Assembly: GCF_004801395.1 (NCBI RefSeq)
Contig: NZ_SSOA01000001.1
Location: 682,001 to 746,000 of the forward strand
DNA from: Gillisella terrae
GTDB lineage: Bacteria > Pseudomonadota > Alphaproteobacteria > Rhizobiales > Rhizobiaceae
DNA: 64,000 bases
Direction: 5' to 3'
The notes below the pieces were generated by a model. It made no database searches. It worked only from the letters and a program-made list of their open reading frames with translations, and was not told the DNA's origin. Of this stretch, positions 18,356-27,112 are shown one piece after another (the first letter of the stretch is position 1; each line of letters opens with the position of its first letter). Position numbers and translations under genes: made by a program.

Positions 18356-19204
18356 GTGGAGATTACAGATCGTGAGTGGCTGCTGGCGCATGAGCGCGCA
18401 ATGGTGCTTGGCGGGCAGGCGCGGCTGATGGCCATCGTCAATGTCACGCCCGATTCCTTCTCGGATGGCGGTCATCATGCGGCAGTTGAAGATGCGGTCA
18501 GCTATAGCTTGCGCTGCCTCGAAGAGGGCGCTGACATTCTCGACATTGGTGGAGAATCCACCCGTCCGGGGGCGGAACCTGTCTCGGCTGCACAAGAACA
18601 GGATCGAGTGTTGCCCGTTATCGAGGCCCTTTCCAGACAGACTGATGCGCTAATTTCAATCGATACCTACCGGGCGGAAACAGCCAGATTGGCCCTTATG
18701 GCGGGTGCGCATATCATCAATGATGTCTATGGCTTGCAGCGGGAGCCTGAAATCGCTGCTGTTGCCGCCAGTTTTCGCGCTGGTGTTTGCATGATGCACA
18801 CCGGGCGAGGTCGGGAGGTTCTTGCCGACCCGATTGCCGATCAGACGCTTTTCTTTCAACAATCGCTGGCCATTGCCGCAGCCGCTCAGGTGTTGCCGGC
18901 CACTATTGTGCTTGATCCGGGCTTTGGCTTTGCCAAGGAAACGGTTGAGGTAAACATGGACCTCATGGCGCGCTTTGATGAGTTGCATGGCTTGGGGTTT
19001 CCGCTGCTGGTAGGCACATCGCGCAAGCGGTTTTTGGGCACACTGAGCGGGCGCGAGGCGACTGAGCGCGATCATGCAACGGCCACCACCTCTGTTTTGC
19101 TGCGCATGCAGGGCGCAAGTGTGTTTCGGGTGCATAATGTGAAGGTCAATCGGGATGCTTTGGCGGTTGCCGATGCGATGTTGGCGGCGAAAACCCGGAT
19201 CTAG
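18356..19204 (+). CDS. folP: dihydropteroate synthase
   Basis: Condenses p-aminobenzoate with dihydropterin pyrophosphate in folate synthesis; the target of sulfonamides. Signatures: MAIVNVTPDSFSDGG (pterin/pyrophosphate loop 1), DIGGESTRPGA (loop 2), ISIDTYRAE, INDVYG, and the phosphate-binding GTSRKRFLG. I place the start at the GTG at 18356, which has AAGGA 7 bases upstream; an ATG at 18314 would add 14 residues without a clear ribosome-binding site. First gene of folP-folB-folK. Confidence 0.95.
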   Translation: MEITDREWLLAHERAMVLGGQARLMAIVNVTPDSFSDGGHHAAVEDAVSYSLRCLEEGADILDIGGESTRPGAEPVSAAQEQDRVLPVIEALSRQTDALISIDTYRAETARLALMAGAHIINDVYGLQREPEIAAVAASFRAGVCMMHTGRGREVLADPIADQTLFFQQSLAIAAAAQVLPATIVLDPGFGFAKETVEVNMDLMARFDELHGLGFPLLVGTSRKRFLGTLSGREATERDHATATTSVLLRMQGASVFRVHNVKVNRDALAVADAMLAAKTRI

Positions 19205-19356
19205 ATGTATCAGCAGTGTGGCATCACCTGTTTTTTTAGAAAAACCAAGTGAAAATGAAAGAATTGAGGTTTTGTCCGGTTTAATCTGAACTTGATAAAG
19301 CTTAAACGAGGCGGTGGATTGTGCGTTGATACGCGACGCTGCGGAAGGATGACTCA

Positions 19357-19725
19357 ATGGCGGATGTTTATAAAATCACCTTGAAGAATTGCGGATTTTT
19401 TGCCCGCCACGGTTTTCATGAGCAGGAAGAGTTTCTTGGTCAGCGGTTTTTTGTCGATGCCGAATTGGAAGTGTTGTTTTCTGAGGCATTGGAGACCGAT
19501 GAGCTGTCTGGTACGGTGGATTACGGCGTCGCCTTTAACGTGATTGAGGAAATTGTTACAGGCAAGCGCCGCTATTTGATTGAGGCTTTAGCGCTGGATA
19601 TTGCCAAGTCGCTCTGCGCGCGGTTTGAACCCATCGTGCGTGCTAAGATTACGGTTCGCAAACCAAGCGCGCCGATTACCGGCATGCTGGATTATGTTGA
19701 GGTTTCCGTTGATCACCATCGATAA
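19357..19725 (+). CDS. folB: dihydroneopterin aldolase
   Basis: Converts 7,8-dihydroneopterin to hydroxymethyl-dihydropterin and glycolaldehyde. The 122-residue protein has the family features: GFFARHGFHEQEE near the N-terminus (catalytic Tyr is replaced by the GFxARHG form seen in many proteobacteria), VDYGVAF with the conserved Tyr, and YLIEALA with the substrate-binding Glu. The KP of VRKPSAPI includes the conserved Lys. It follows folP after 152 bases and overlaps folK. Confidence 0.94.
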   Translation: MADVYKITLKNCGFFARHGFHEQEEFLGQRFFVDAELEVLFSEALETDELSGTVDYGVAFNVIEEIVTGKRRYLIEALALDIAKSLCARFEPIVRAKITVRKPSAPITGMLDYVEVSVDHHR

Positions 19726-20242
19726 AGACCGCGCAGTTACCGCGGCGCTCGGGCTGGGCGGCAATATCGGTGATCCAGCCTTGACGATGGCGATGGCACT
19801 GATGGCGCTCCATGAGCGCAGCGATAGCAAGGTTCTTGCTGTATCCAGCCTTTATCGCACGCCGCCCTGGGGCAAGCTGGATCAGGCCGATTTTTACAAT
19901 TGCTGCGCGCTGGTGAAAACCACATTGCCGCCTGTGCAATTGCTGGAAGCCTGTCTGGATCTCGAGCGCTCAATGAAGCGGGTGCGCATGGAACGTTGGG
20001 GGCCGCGCACGCTGGATATTGATATTTTGCTCTACGGCGATCAGGCGGTGGCCGAGCCGCATTTGGCTGTTCCACATCCGCGTATGTTGGAGCGGGCATT
20101 TGTGTTGCAGCCCTTGGCCGATATTGCAGCAGAGTGGATTGTCGGCGGCCAATCGGTGGGGCAATGGCTGGAGGGTGTTGATTCAACGGCTATTACCCAA
20201 GTCAATGCCAAGGCCGACTGGTGGAAAAATGCTGACGCATAA
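19709..20242 (+). CDS. folK: 2-amino-4-hydroxy-6-hydroxymethyldihydropteridine diphosphokinase
   Basis: Pyrophosphorylates hydroxymethyl-dihydropterin, supplying the FolP substrate. The 177-residue protein shows ALGLGGNIGDP at the N-terminus, SSLYRTPPWG and the PROSITE-type core RWGPRTLDIDILLYG with its metal-binding DxD, then PHPRMLERAFVLQPL. The start is probably the TTG at 19709, with GAGG 7 bases upstream inside folB; an ATG at 19694 is the alternative. Either way it overlaps the end of folB, which implies translational coupling. Confidence 0.92.
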   Translation: MITIDKDRAVTAALGLGGNIGDPALTMAMALMALHERSDSKVLAVSSLYRTPPWGKLDQADFYNCCALVKTTLPPVQLLEACLDLERSMKRVRMERWGPRTLDIDILLYGDQAVAEPHLAVPHPRMLERAFVLQPLADIAAEWIVGGQSVGQWLEGVDSTAITQVNAKADWWKNADA

Positions 20243-20276
20243 AAAATCCCGCCGGTCACATCTGAACGGCGGGATA
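20241..20276 (-). terminator. terminator between folK and the convergent secreted-protein gene
   Basis: The stem TCCCGCCG / CGGCGGGA with a 12-base loop is followed on the minus strand by six T. The plus-strand side has only ATATTTA, so it mainly serves the minus-strand gene. Confidence 0.75.
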
Positions 20277-20298
20277 TTTAAAATTCTATAGCGACAGT

Positions 20299-20847
20299 TT
20301 ATTTCTTGATAGAGCCAACCGCAACTTGATCAACCTGACGGTTGAGGCGAAGACCGATGACCGGGATCATCCGCTCTTCAACTTTCACGGAGATGGTCAC
20401 ATTGATCGCTTTGTTGTCCTGCATGGAGGCAACCATGGCGCCATTCAACTTGGCGCGGTTGATGCCCATAACGGCTTTGTTGCCAGTTACTTCGCCCGAA
20501 ATGATGTCGAGACCCTTGCCGCTGGCGCCGTCGAGGAACTGGCCTGTGTAAGTCCCGCCTTTCATGGAGATCACGGCATTCATTGGCTGAGAGAACACGC
20601 CAACGCGGCAAGTGCCGCCAAGCTTGATGCCGGTATCGCCACCTTCAACGGGCTCGCCCGTGAGGTTGCAGCTAAATTTTGTTCCCTTGTACTTGCCAGC
20701 GACGATTTCGCCGGGACCGCTCCACACGCCAGATGCGGATTCGAAAAACTCACGATCTTTCTGGGCAGCGGTTGCGGATGAAAGCGGCAAAGCAATCACG
20801 CATGCAACGGACAGGCTTCCGAGGATCGAAATAAAACGGTGCGACAT
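20299..20847 (-). CDS. secreted hypothetical protein
   Basis: A 182-residue protein with a typical signal peptide (MSHRFISIL start, hydrophobic core, cleavage likely after ATA near residue 28). The mature part is beta-rich with two Cys (FSCNL and GGTCRVG) placed to form a disulfide. I recognise no catalytic motif. Similar periplasmic proteins of unknown function are common in Rhizobiales. The start at 20847 has an AAGGA site. TTAACC motifs lie upstream at 20903-20908 (minus) and 20947-20952 (plus). Confidence 0.65.
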   Translation of the reverse strand: MSHRFISILGSLSVACVIALPLSSATAAQKDREFFESASGVWSGPGEIVAGKYKGTKFSCNLTGEPVEGGDTGIKLGGTCRVGVFSQPMNAVISMKGGTYTGQFLDGASGKGLDIISGEVTGNKAVMGINRAKLNGAMVASMQDNKAINVTISVKVEERMIPVIGLRLNRQVDQVAVGSIKK

Positions 20848-20997
20848 CGGCTTTTCCTTGGCGCGAACAGCTAAACTCATGAGCTAGCTATAGCGCAAAG
20901 ATGGTTAATATTTCCTTTCTTTTTCGATCACCAGCCCCAAGCTTTCTTAACCAAAGCCCACATTCCCTCTATGGTAACCACGGGGAAAGCTATTTCA

Positions 20998-22098
20998 TTA
21001 CAGAGGTTTATCCTCTTTTCCCATGGAAGGGCGCAGATCGCCAACGAAATCACTGACCCCCGGTCGCTTTAACGCTTTGAATGTCAGCGGGCGGCAAAGG
21101 TCCATGGCAGCGATGCCGATTCTTGCTGTCATCAGCCCGTTAATGACACCTTCACCGAGTCGCGCCGACAGCCGTGATGCTAAACCATGGCCAAGAACCT
21201 GCTGAGCCAATCCGTCGCCGATAGCAATGGAGCCGGTAACGGCAAGGTGGGCAAAAACATCGCGCAGCAATCGCATCATGCCAAACGAGCCGGGGCGACC
21301 GCCGTAAAGCTCGGCCATGCCGCGCACCAGGCGCACCACTTCAAACAACACATAGGCCAGATCCATCAGCGCGCGCGGGCTGACGGCAGTGACCACAGAC
21401 ACGCGCTTGGATGACTGCACAATCATGGCACGGGCCTTGGCATCCAGAGGACCGAGCAATTCGCGCTCCGCCAGAGTGATGATGTGGGGTGCATCAATAA
21501 TATCGTCCTCAGCCGCATCCAGCACGGCGCGGCCACGCGCGGTCTCTGGCCTGTGGCGGGTGAGGGCTGCCACTTCCTTGACAAGCTGCCGCGCTTCACT
21601 GGCCGTGCCTTGCAGGGCAAGTGCTACGCCGCGCTCTTTAATCGTCTGCACGGCGTTCAAGCGGTATATGCCGGCCACTTCCCGCGCAATCACCACAAAC
21701 AGCGCAAAGAGACCGAGAGAAAGCAATGTCAGCGCTGTGTATCCCAGCCAATCCGCCCGGGTGAAAAGATTGCGGATCAGGTCGTCAATCCAGATGCCCA
21801 CCGCGAGGGACAGCAACGTGCCAAAGGCCGCCATTGCCAGCTTGCCAAAGGAAAAGCCACGCTTGCGCGGTGTGGCAATTGGCACAATGGCATCATCGGT
21901 TACGTCGCGCAAAAACGGATCTTCTGCATCCGGCGTAATCGAAATGTCTGGTGCAAAAGTCCGGGGTGGACGTTTGGCCGCCTCCGATGCACGGTTTGTT
22001 GCTGCTTCGGTTCGAGCCGCTGTTGGTGCCTCCTCGTCAAGTGTGAATGCAGCCGGGCGGCGGGGTGTTGGGCGCTCATCTTGCGGTAATTTGCTCAT
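20998..22098 (-). CDS. YcjF-type UPF0283 membrane protein
   Basis: A 366-residue inner-membrane protein of the YcjF/TIGR01620 type. It has a charged, Pro-rich cytoplasmic N-terminus (about 1-80), two membrane helices (about 86-105 and 118-140), and a C-terminal DUF697-like domain with a Gly-rich hydrophobic segment (RDVFAHLAVTGSIAIGDG). It overlaps the upstream ycjX-like gene by four bases (ATGA), so the two are translated together. YcjF/YcjX pairs are known from the envelope-stress (psp) neighbourhood of enterobacteria; no psp gene is present here. Confidence 0.85.
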   Translation of the reverse strand: MSKLPQDERPTPRRPAAFTLDEEAPTAARTEAATNRASEAAKRPPRTFAPDISITPDAEDPFLRDVTDDAIVPIATPRKRGFSFGKLAMAAFGTLLSLAVGIWIDDLIRNLFTRADWLGYTALTLLSLGLFALFVVIAREVAGIYRLNAVQTIKERGVALALQGTASEARQLVKEVAALTRHRPETARGRAVLDAAEDDIIDAPHIITLAERELLGPLDAKARAMIVQSSKRVSVVTAVSPRALMDLAYVLFEVVRLVRGMAELYGGRPGSFGMMRLLRDVFAHLAVTGSIAIGDGLAQQVLGHGLASRLSARLGEGVINGLMTARIGIAAMDLCRPLTFKALKRPGVSDFVGDLRPSMGKEDKPL

Positions 22099-23576
22099 GC
22101 GAGACGGTCTCCCAGCAGAAATTGCAAGGCCCTGTCCAGCCGGATATGCGGAATGGACAGACGAATGCCGTCGCCGGTCTCAATCAACTCTGGCGGACGA
22201 AAGCGAATGATATTGAGGTCTGGTAAGGCACCATCGCTCATGTCCGAGGCAAGTGGTTTTGTGCGAAACAGTGGCTCGATATTCTGAGGCAAATCGCCAG
22301 GGAACACTGCCGTTTTGCGCAGGCCATCAAACCGTTCAGATCCGATGGTTTCCCCGTCCATCGGGGTTCCCACCACCACGGGCAACACATGGCCGTCTTG
22401 CTTCACCGTGGCTTCGCGGGTTGCGCGCACCGATGCCAAGGCCAGCACTTCTATGCCTGCACCGGCCATGCCAATTGAGGTGATGGCTCTGTCAACCAGC
22501 CGCCGGGTGATGGCCTGCAATTGCTCGTGGCTTTCATGGTGCAAGTGATCGGCCTTGGTGGCGGCCACCAGCACCTTGTCGATGCGGCGACCAACCAGAC
22601 TTGCCAGCCAACTGGAATTTCCGGGGCGAAAACAGGCCAGTACGTCAGCTAGCGCCCGTTCCAGATCTTGCACGGCTTCTGGGCCGCGATTGATGGCCTG
22701 CAACGCATCGACCAGCACAATCTGCCGATCAAGCCTCGCAAAGTGCTCGCGAAAAAACGGTTTGACCACCACAGACTTATAGGCCTCATAACGCCGCTCC
22801 ATCATGGCGCGCAAGGAGCCGCGAACCACTTTGCTCTCGGCATTGAGCGGCAGGGGCGAAAAGGTGAGGGCGGGCGAACCATCAAGATCGCCCGGCATCA
22901 AAAAGCGTCCGGGCGGCAGGGTGGAGAGGGAGCGCTCATCGGCCTTGCAGGCTTTAAGGTAATCGGCGAATGTGGAGGCAAGTTGGCGGGCGGTTGTTTC
23001 ATCGGCGGGTGCGTCTGGATCAACCCGAAGCGCCAATTGCATCCACTTTGCGGCCAGTTCCTGCCGAACGCCAGTTTTGGCCAGCACCACCGTATTGGCA
23101 CTGAAGGTGGCATAATCCTGATTGAGAAGTGGCAAATCCAGCAGCCATTCGCCGGGGTAATCGACAATATCGATGGCAAGCTTGCCGGACGAAAACATCC
23201 GGTTCCAGCCGCTTGCACTTTTATAGTCAATCACCAGCCTTAATTCTGAGATAGCGCGGGTTGAATCTGGCCAGATTCGGTCGCGCACCAGCGCATTGAT
23301 GTGATCTTCATATTGAAAGCGCGGCACCGCATCATCTGGCTGAGGCTCAAGGTTCACACGGGCGACGCGACCGGATTGCAAGGGTTCAAACAGCGGCAAG
23401 CGCCCGCCGTTGAGCAGATTATGCACCAGCGATGAGATGAAAACGGTTTTTCCTGCCCGTGAAAGGCCCGTCACGCCCAAACGTATGGTGGGATAGAGCA
23501 GATTGGTTGCCCGGTCGGTCAGGTTATCAAGCGCAATCCGGGTTTCATCTGCAAAGCGGGTCAGAGATGGCGGCAC
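22095..23576 (-). CDS. YcjX-type GTP-binding protein (DUF463)
   Basis: A 493-residue predicted GTPase. The P-loop is GLSRAGKTVF (GxxxxGK[ST]) near residue 35, VDYPGEWLLDL is the DxxG-like switch region, and AATKADH is an NKxD-like base-recognition motif. DUF463 proteins are distant relatives of dynamin-like or septin-like GTPases; their role is poorly known. The start is a GTG at 23576, placing the P-loop at the usual distance. Operon with the YcjF-like gene, four-base overlap; sixA lies 66 bases upstream in the same direction. Confidence 0.85.
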   Translation of the reverse strand: MPPSLTRFADETRIALDNLTDRATNLLYPTIRLGVTGLSRAGKTVFISSLVHNLLNGGRLPLFEPLQSGRVARVNLEPQPDDAVPRFQYEDHINALVRDRIWPDSTRAISELRLVIDYKSASGWNRMFSSGKLAIDIVDYPGEWLLDLPLLNQDYATFSANTVVLAKTGVRQELAAKWMQLALRVDPDAPADETTARQLASTFADYLKACKADERSLSTLPPGRFLMPGDLDGSPALTFSPLPLNAESKVVRGSLRAMMERRYEAYKSVVVKPFFREHFARLDRQIVLVDALQAINRGPEAVQDLERALADVLACFRPGNSSWLASLVGRRIDKVLVAATKADHLHHESHEQLQAITRRLVDRAITSIGMAGAGIEVLALASVRATREATVKQDGHVLPVVVGTPMDGETIGSERFDGLRKTAVFPGDLPQNIEPLFRTKPLASDMSDGALPDLNIIRFRPPELIETGDGIRLSIPHIRLDRALQFLLGDRLA

Positions 23577-23642
23577 GTTCAGCTATCCTCTTCTTCTCCA
23601 TCCCATATAGGGGTGGCAAGCATCAGATTGAAGAGGACGCAT

Positions 23643-24155
23643 TCAGGCCTGAAGAAAATCAATCACGCGCCACTCAAGCTTGTTTGTTGCGCCATCCATG
23701 TTGCGATCCAGAACGGCAAGGCCGCAGGGCGGATAGCCTTGAGCGATCACCGCTGCCACTTGATCGGCCCCCACCAGCGTTTCCAGTGTTTCGCTGATCG
23801 TGGGGTTATGGCCAATCAGCATCACAGAACTGGCCGTGTCTGTTGCGGACAGGATTTCCAGATAGACTTCCAAAGAGCCATTGTAGAGCTGATCAATATA
23901 ACGCAACGGGATATCTTCTGCGCAAAGTGTGCGGCGTACAGCCTCTGCGGTTTGACGACAGCGCACGGCAGTTGAGCATAAAACCAGATCAGGCCGATAA
24001 TTTCGGTCTGCGGCTTGGTCCATAACCACTTCTGCCTGTGCATATCCCGCACCGCTTAAGGTGCGGTCAAAGTCCTTCTGCCCATTTTCTGGCCAGCCGG
24101 ATTCGGCGTGACGTAAAAGATAGATACGCGACAGAGAGGACGAAACAACGATCAT
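23643..24155 (-). CDS. SixA-type phosphohistidine phosphatase
   Basis: A 170-residue histidine phosphatase of the short SixA group, which dephosphorylate phosphohistidine on Hpt domains or phosphotransferase proteins. The RHG motif appears as LLRHAESGW with the nucleophile His; the partner residues are in LSGAGYAQA, SxAxRCRQTAE and the second His in IGHNPTI. It is probably co-transcribed with the ycjX/ycjF-like genes. Given the Hpt gene at 16 kb and CckA at 27-30 kb a link to phosphorelay control is possible, but the sequence gives no direct evidence. Confidence 0.85.
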   Translation of the reverse strand: MIVVSSSLSRIYLLRHAESGWPENGQKDFDRTLSGAGYAQAEVVMDQAADRNYRPDLVLCSTAVRCRQTAEAVRRTLCAEDIPLRYIDQLYNGSLEVYLEILSATDTASSVMLIGHNPTISETLETLVGADQVAAVIAQGYPPCGLAVLDRNMDGATNKLEWRVIDFLQA

Positions 24156-24435
24156 GCGAGAGGTTTCCGTTGAAGCTGATTATGCCTATCCTGAGGGCTT
24201 GCACGGCGTCAACTGCTATATGCGCAAAGGGTTGTATCCTAGCCCGAGAGCCCGGCAAAATGCTGTCAAGCCCCCATGCTCTCGTCTCGCTGTTCACTTT
24301 AAAATGATGAAAATATAGTCCTTTAGACGATTTTTGTGACAAATTTAAAAATCACACAAAGGCAATAGTAAGGCTTGAACGAGACAATTTTCAAGGCTAT
24401 ACGTCCGCCAAGAGATGTTCTTCAGGAGAATCGCG

Positions 24436-24855
24436 TTGAGTGAGAAGATCGATCTTATTGAGCCAGTGCTCTCGGATGACGATGAGTTTATGAATGCTAA
24501 CCAGCGTGCATATTTTCGTGCAAAATTACTTGCCTGGAAAAATGACATTCTGAGAGAAGCAAAAGAAACCCTTGGCCATCTTGCTGAGGAAAGTGCAAAT
24601 CACCCAGACCTAGCAGACCGCGCTTCGTCAGAGACTGACCGGGCGATTGAGCTTCGTGCGCGTGACAGGCAACGCAAGTTGATCGCCAAGATCGATGCAG
24701 CGATGCAGCGTATCGATGAAGGCACCTATGGTTACTGCGAAGAAACCGGCGAGCCTATCAGCTTGAAGCGTCTTGACGCCCGGCCAATTGCCACCCTCTC
24801 GATTGAGGCGCAAGAACGGCACGAGCGTCGCGAAAAAGTCTACCGCGACGAGTGA
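24436..24855 (+). CDS. dksA: RNA polymerase-binding transcription factor DksA
   Basis: A 139-residue secondary-channel regulator acting with ppGpp. It has a coiled coil (about residues 20-95) and a C-terminal globular end GTYGYCEETGEPISLKRLDARPIATLSIEAQERHERRE. Of the four zinc-binding Cys of enterobacterial DksA only the first (about residue 101) is kept; the others are Thr, Ser and Ala-type residues. This degenerate finger is usual in alphaproteobacterial DksA. The start is a TTG at 24436 behind AGGAG, which gives MSEKIDLIEP. It stands alone and is followed by a gene-poor stretch. Confidence 0.93.
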   Translation: MSEKIDLIEPVLSDDDEFMNANQRAYFRAKLLAWKNDILREAKETLGHLAEESANHPDLADRASSETDRAIELRARDRQRKLIAKIDAAMQRIDEGTYGYCEETGEPISLKRLDARPIATLSIEAQERHERREKVYRDE

Positions 24856-25040
24856 CTATAGATTTATTGTGGCGCGTGCGGCAGGTTCTTGCCGGTGCGC
24901 TGCAATGTTTATGCTGTTCGCGCCGTTCTATCTTCAGTCTGATCTTCCGGTCAGGCTGGGTATGTAGGTTTACAGCGATAAACTGTCGAAGCATAAGCTT
25001 GCAGAAGCATATTGGCTGACGATCCGCTCTGGTGCCGTTT

Positions 25041-25120
25041 GCCATAGTGGCGCATGGCAGCGTAGCTTTTTATTATGATGCGCAATTGCATAAGTCGATT
25101 TCGATTTATTCAATTATGAA
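25041..25120. repeat. two-hairpin intergenic repeat, diverged copy F
   Basis: GCCATAGTGGCGCATGGC followed by GCAGCGTAGC and then TTGCATAAGTCGATTTCGATTTATTCAATTATGAA. The order of motifs matches the family (GCGCC..GGCGCA, GCTGTA, TGCATAA, TCGATTNCGATTTA, AATTATG), but stems are broken. Confidence 0.5.
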
Positions 25121-25409
25121 TCCGAGGGCAGGGTGGCGAGCTTCTACCCGCTGCCGATTGCTGGCACCGCAGTCAGCCTGCTGGAAAAGTAGGCTCTCAT
25201 CCTCGACATCATAGTCGCATCTATGCCGAGCGCAGAATTACATTTATTTTTAAAAAACATCTCATTGCTTATTCAATAGCAGAATGCTCTCGGAATAAAC
25301 CTTGGGGTGGCAAAATGCCTGCTGCATAATGTCTTCAAGGCGAGGATGCTCTCGCATCTTCGAGCCTTGGTATAAAAGTGTTACGCCGTCCTTTGTGTGT
25401 TTGATCACT

Positions 25410-25539
25410 GTACACGACCCAACTTTTCCGGGGCTTCGTCGCCCTCACCCGGCTGCCGCAACCTGCTGCCCGGAGGGGAGATGTTCCCGGCAGAGGAATG
25501 AGGAGGGAAACGGCACAGCAAAACCATAGAGTCGTGTAC
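25410..25539. repeat. 130-bp segment bounded by a 9-bp inverted repeat
   Basis: GTACACGAC and GTCGTGTAC form perfect ends. The interior begins with CGCCCTCACCCGGCTGCCGC and a GGGGAG block, which looks like the CCCTCACCCGGCTGCCG motif seen in rhizobial intergenic elements. It could be a small non-autonomous element or remnant. No target duplication is evident. Confidence 0.4.
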
Positions 25540-25656
25540 TCAGGCGTTTGATAAAGCACAGGGCGCTGTCGTGAGAGGTTTGTCAGAAAATAGCGGCGGG
25601 CTTTTGTCCGCCATTTTGATGCGATAAACATTCGGCCCTGCAAATGAAGCAGGCGA

Positions 25657-26889
25657 TCAGTTTTTACGCGGCTCGCCCATTTCGCCAAAGATACGGGCAA
25701 TTTCGTCTTGCAAATTGCCTTCTTTTCCATGCGCTGGCTGGTTGGCATCCACGCTGGGCACCATTTGCGGGCTGTTCGTCACCGGGATGGCATGGACGGG
25801 GATGGAATGTGTCACAGGCGGCTCTACAGTTGGGCGCGGGCGCTGTGGCGGTTCTGAGACCACGTCAGAGTCCAGAATTTTCTCAAACTCGCTCTTGATG
25901 CTTTCCATGTCGGGATCAATGCGCGGGGTGGGCTCACTCGGTGCAGAAATATCAAAATCCTCGACCGGTGGCTTAATCCGATCAGCAGCAAAGGGCTCGA
26001 CTTTGGGAGCTTCGACCTTTTGCGCGAGAACCCGCGCGCGGGCCGTCTCCAGTGCCAGGCCAGCATCTTCGGCGCGCACCTCTGGCGGTGTTTGCGGTGT
26101 TGCAGGTGCAAGCTCCACGCGCGGAACGTCTTCTTTTGCTGTCTCCGCCGGTTTGGGTGGCATAGGTGCCGATGGCTCAATTTTAGAAGGTGCAATTGGC
26201 GTTTCTGGCCCGGCCGGAGGGCGCGGCGCGGGCTGAGTGTTCGCCGAAGGGGCGGCTGGCGCCGATGGGCGCATCTGCGGCCTGCTCATCTCAGGGGCTG
26301 CTTCCGGCGGGCGGGCAGGTTTAATGATGGGTGGTTCCGGTCTTTTTGCTCTTTCCACCGCCGGCGGTGCTGAAGGCATGACCAACTCAACCGGTTCTGC
26401 TTTTGGAGGCATCTCTCTTGGCGGTTGCGGACGGGCTTCTTTTTGCTGCGGACGTTCTGGGCGAGGGGCTGGCTCCTCTCGTGGCAGTGCCCTCTCTGGC
26501 ATGTGCAGGGCGGCCTTATCGTGCTGCGCAATACGGGTCTCTGGGGCTTGTTGTTCGCTCAGGGCGGCATTTGCGGCCAACTCGCCAGCAAGGTAAGTCT
26601 TTGGCTCGCCAATTCCGCTCTCAATCACGATATCGCTTGGTCCGCCAATCAAAATCAGATGTTCAATATTGTCGCGACGCACAAGCACAAGGCGACGACG
26701 TGCATCCACGGCTGCGGCATCCAGCACCTGCAGGCGCGGCTGGCGGCTGCGTCCACCACGCACAAAAGGGGATGGCGCTTTGTTTCGAATAATCCACAAT
26801 ACGGCAACCAGCACAACAAGCGCTAAAGCCACGCCGCCAATTGCTATGACAAAGCGTGCTCCATAGGCGTTGAGGATTTCGTCTATCAT
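25657..26889 (-). CDS. FliO-like membrane protein with long proline-rich tail
   Basis: A 410-residue protein with one N-terminal membrane helix (about residues 13-34, ending WIIRNK) followed by a small domain, RLQVLDAAAVDARRRLVLVRRDNIEHLILIGG, that matches the FliO (flagellar export apparatus) pattern of VxxRxxLVxVxxxxxxxLLG. The rest (about 105-400) is Pro/Ala/Glu-rich and presumably disordered, ending in a short conserved EIARIFGEMGEP. No flagellar genes are near; its neighbours are dksA and cckA. It may be a FliO-fold membrane protein with another role. The ATG at 26889 is preferred over a GTG six bases earlier because of ribosome-site spacing. Confidence 0.65.
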   Translation of the reverse strand: MIDEILNAYGARFVIAIGGVALALVVLVAVLWIIRNKAPSPFVRGGRSRQPRLQVLDAAAVDARRRLVLVRRDNIEHLILIGGPSDIVIESGIGEPKTYLAGELAANAALSEQQAPETRIAQHDKAALHMPERALPREEPAPRPERPQQKEARPQPPREMPPKAEPVELVMPSAPPAVERAKRPEPPIIKPARPPEAAPEMSRPQMRPSAPAAPSANTQPAPRPPAGPETPIAPSKIEPSAPMPPKPAETAKEDVPRVELAPATPQTPPEVRAEDAGLALETARARVLAQKVEAPKVEPFAADRIKPPVEDFDISAPSEPTPRIDPDMESIKSEFEKILDSDVVSEPPQRPRPTVEPPVTHSIPVHAIPVTNSPQMVPSVDANQPAHGKEGNLQDEIARIFGEMGEPRKN

Positions 26890-27112
26890 GGTCACTGTCT
26901 CCGTCTTAATCTCGAGGCTACTTCAACGTTGTTTCCGCAACGGAGGCAAGAAGCCAACGCTTCGTGTTCGTCTATTTCTGGTGATAAGGATGGAATCCGC
27001 GCGGTTTCTTCCATAACATTGCGGCAACCGTGTGAGATTGCCTGTGAATGATGGAAAATCACAAGCCAGTTGTGCTTTTTGCACACCTTACAAATTGTTA
27101 GAGTTTATATAC

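Larger units (their letters stand above)
24856..25656. other. 800-base gene-poor intergenic region
   Basis: No convincing gene is found. The stretch holds a diverged copy of the two-hairpin repeat (25041-25120), a double-stem hairpin (25336-25369: CAAGGC-GATGC...GCATC-GCCTTG) and a 9-bp inverted repeat 112 bases apart (GTACACGAC at 25410-25418, GTCGTGTAC at 25531-25539). Short open frames present, for example at 25302-25529, have no recognisable features. It may be a graveyard of small mobile repeats. Confidence 0.5.

Noticed and set aside
25302..25529. 75-residue frame in the dksA-downstream region
   Set aside because: It runs across an inverted-repeat element and has no ribosome-binding site or recognisable features.
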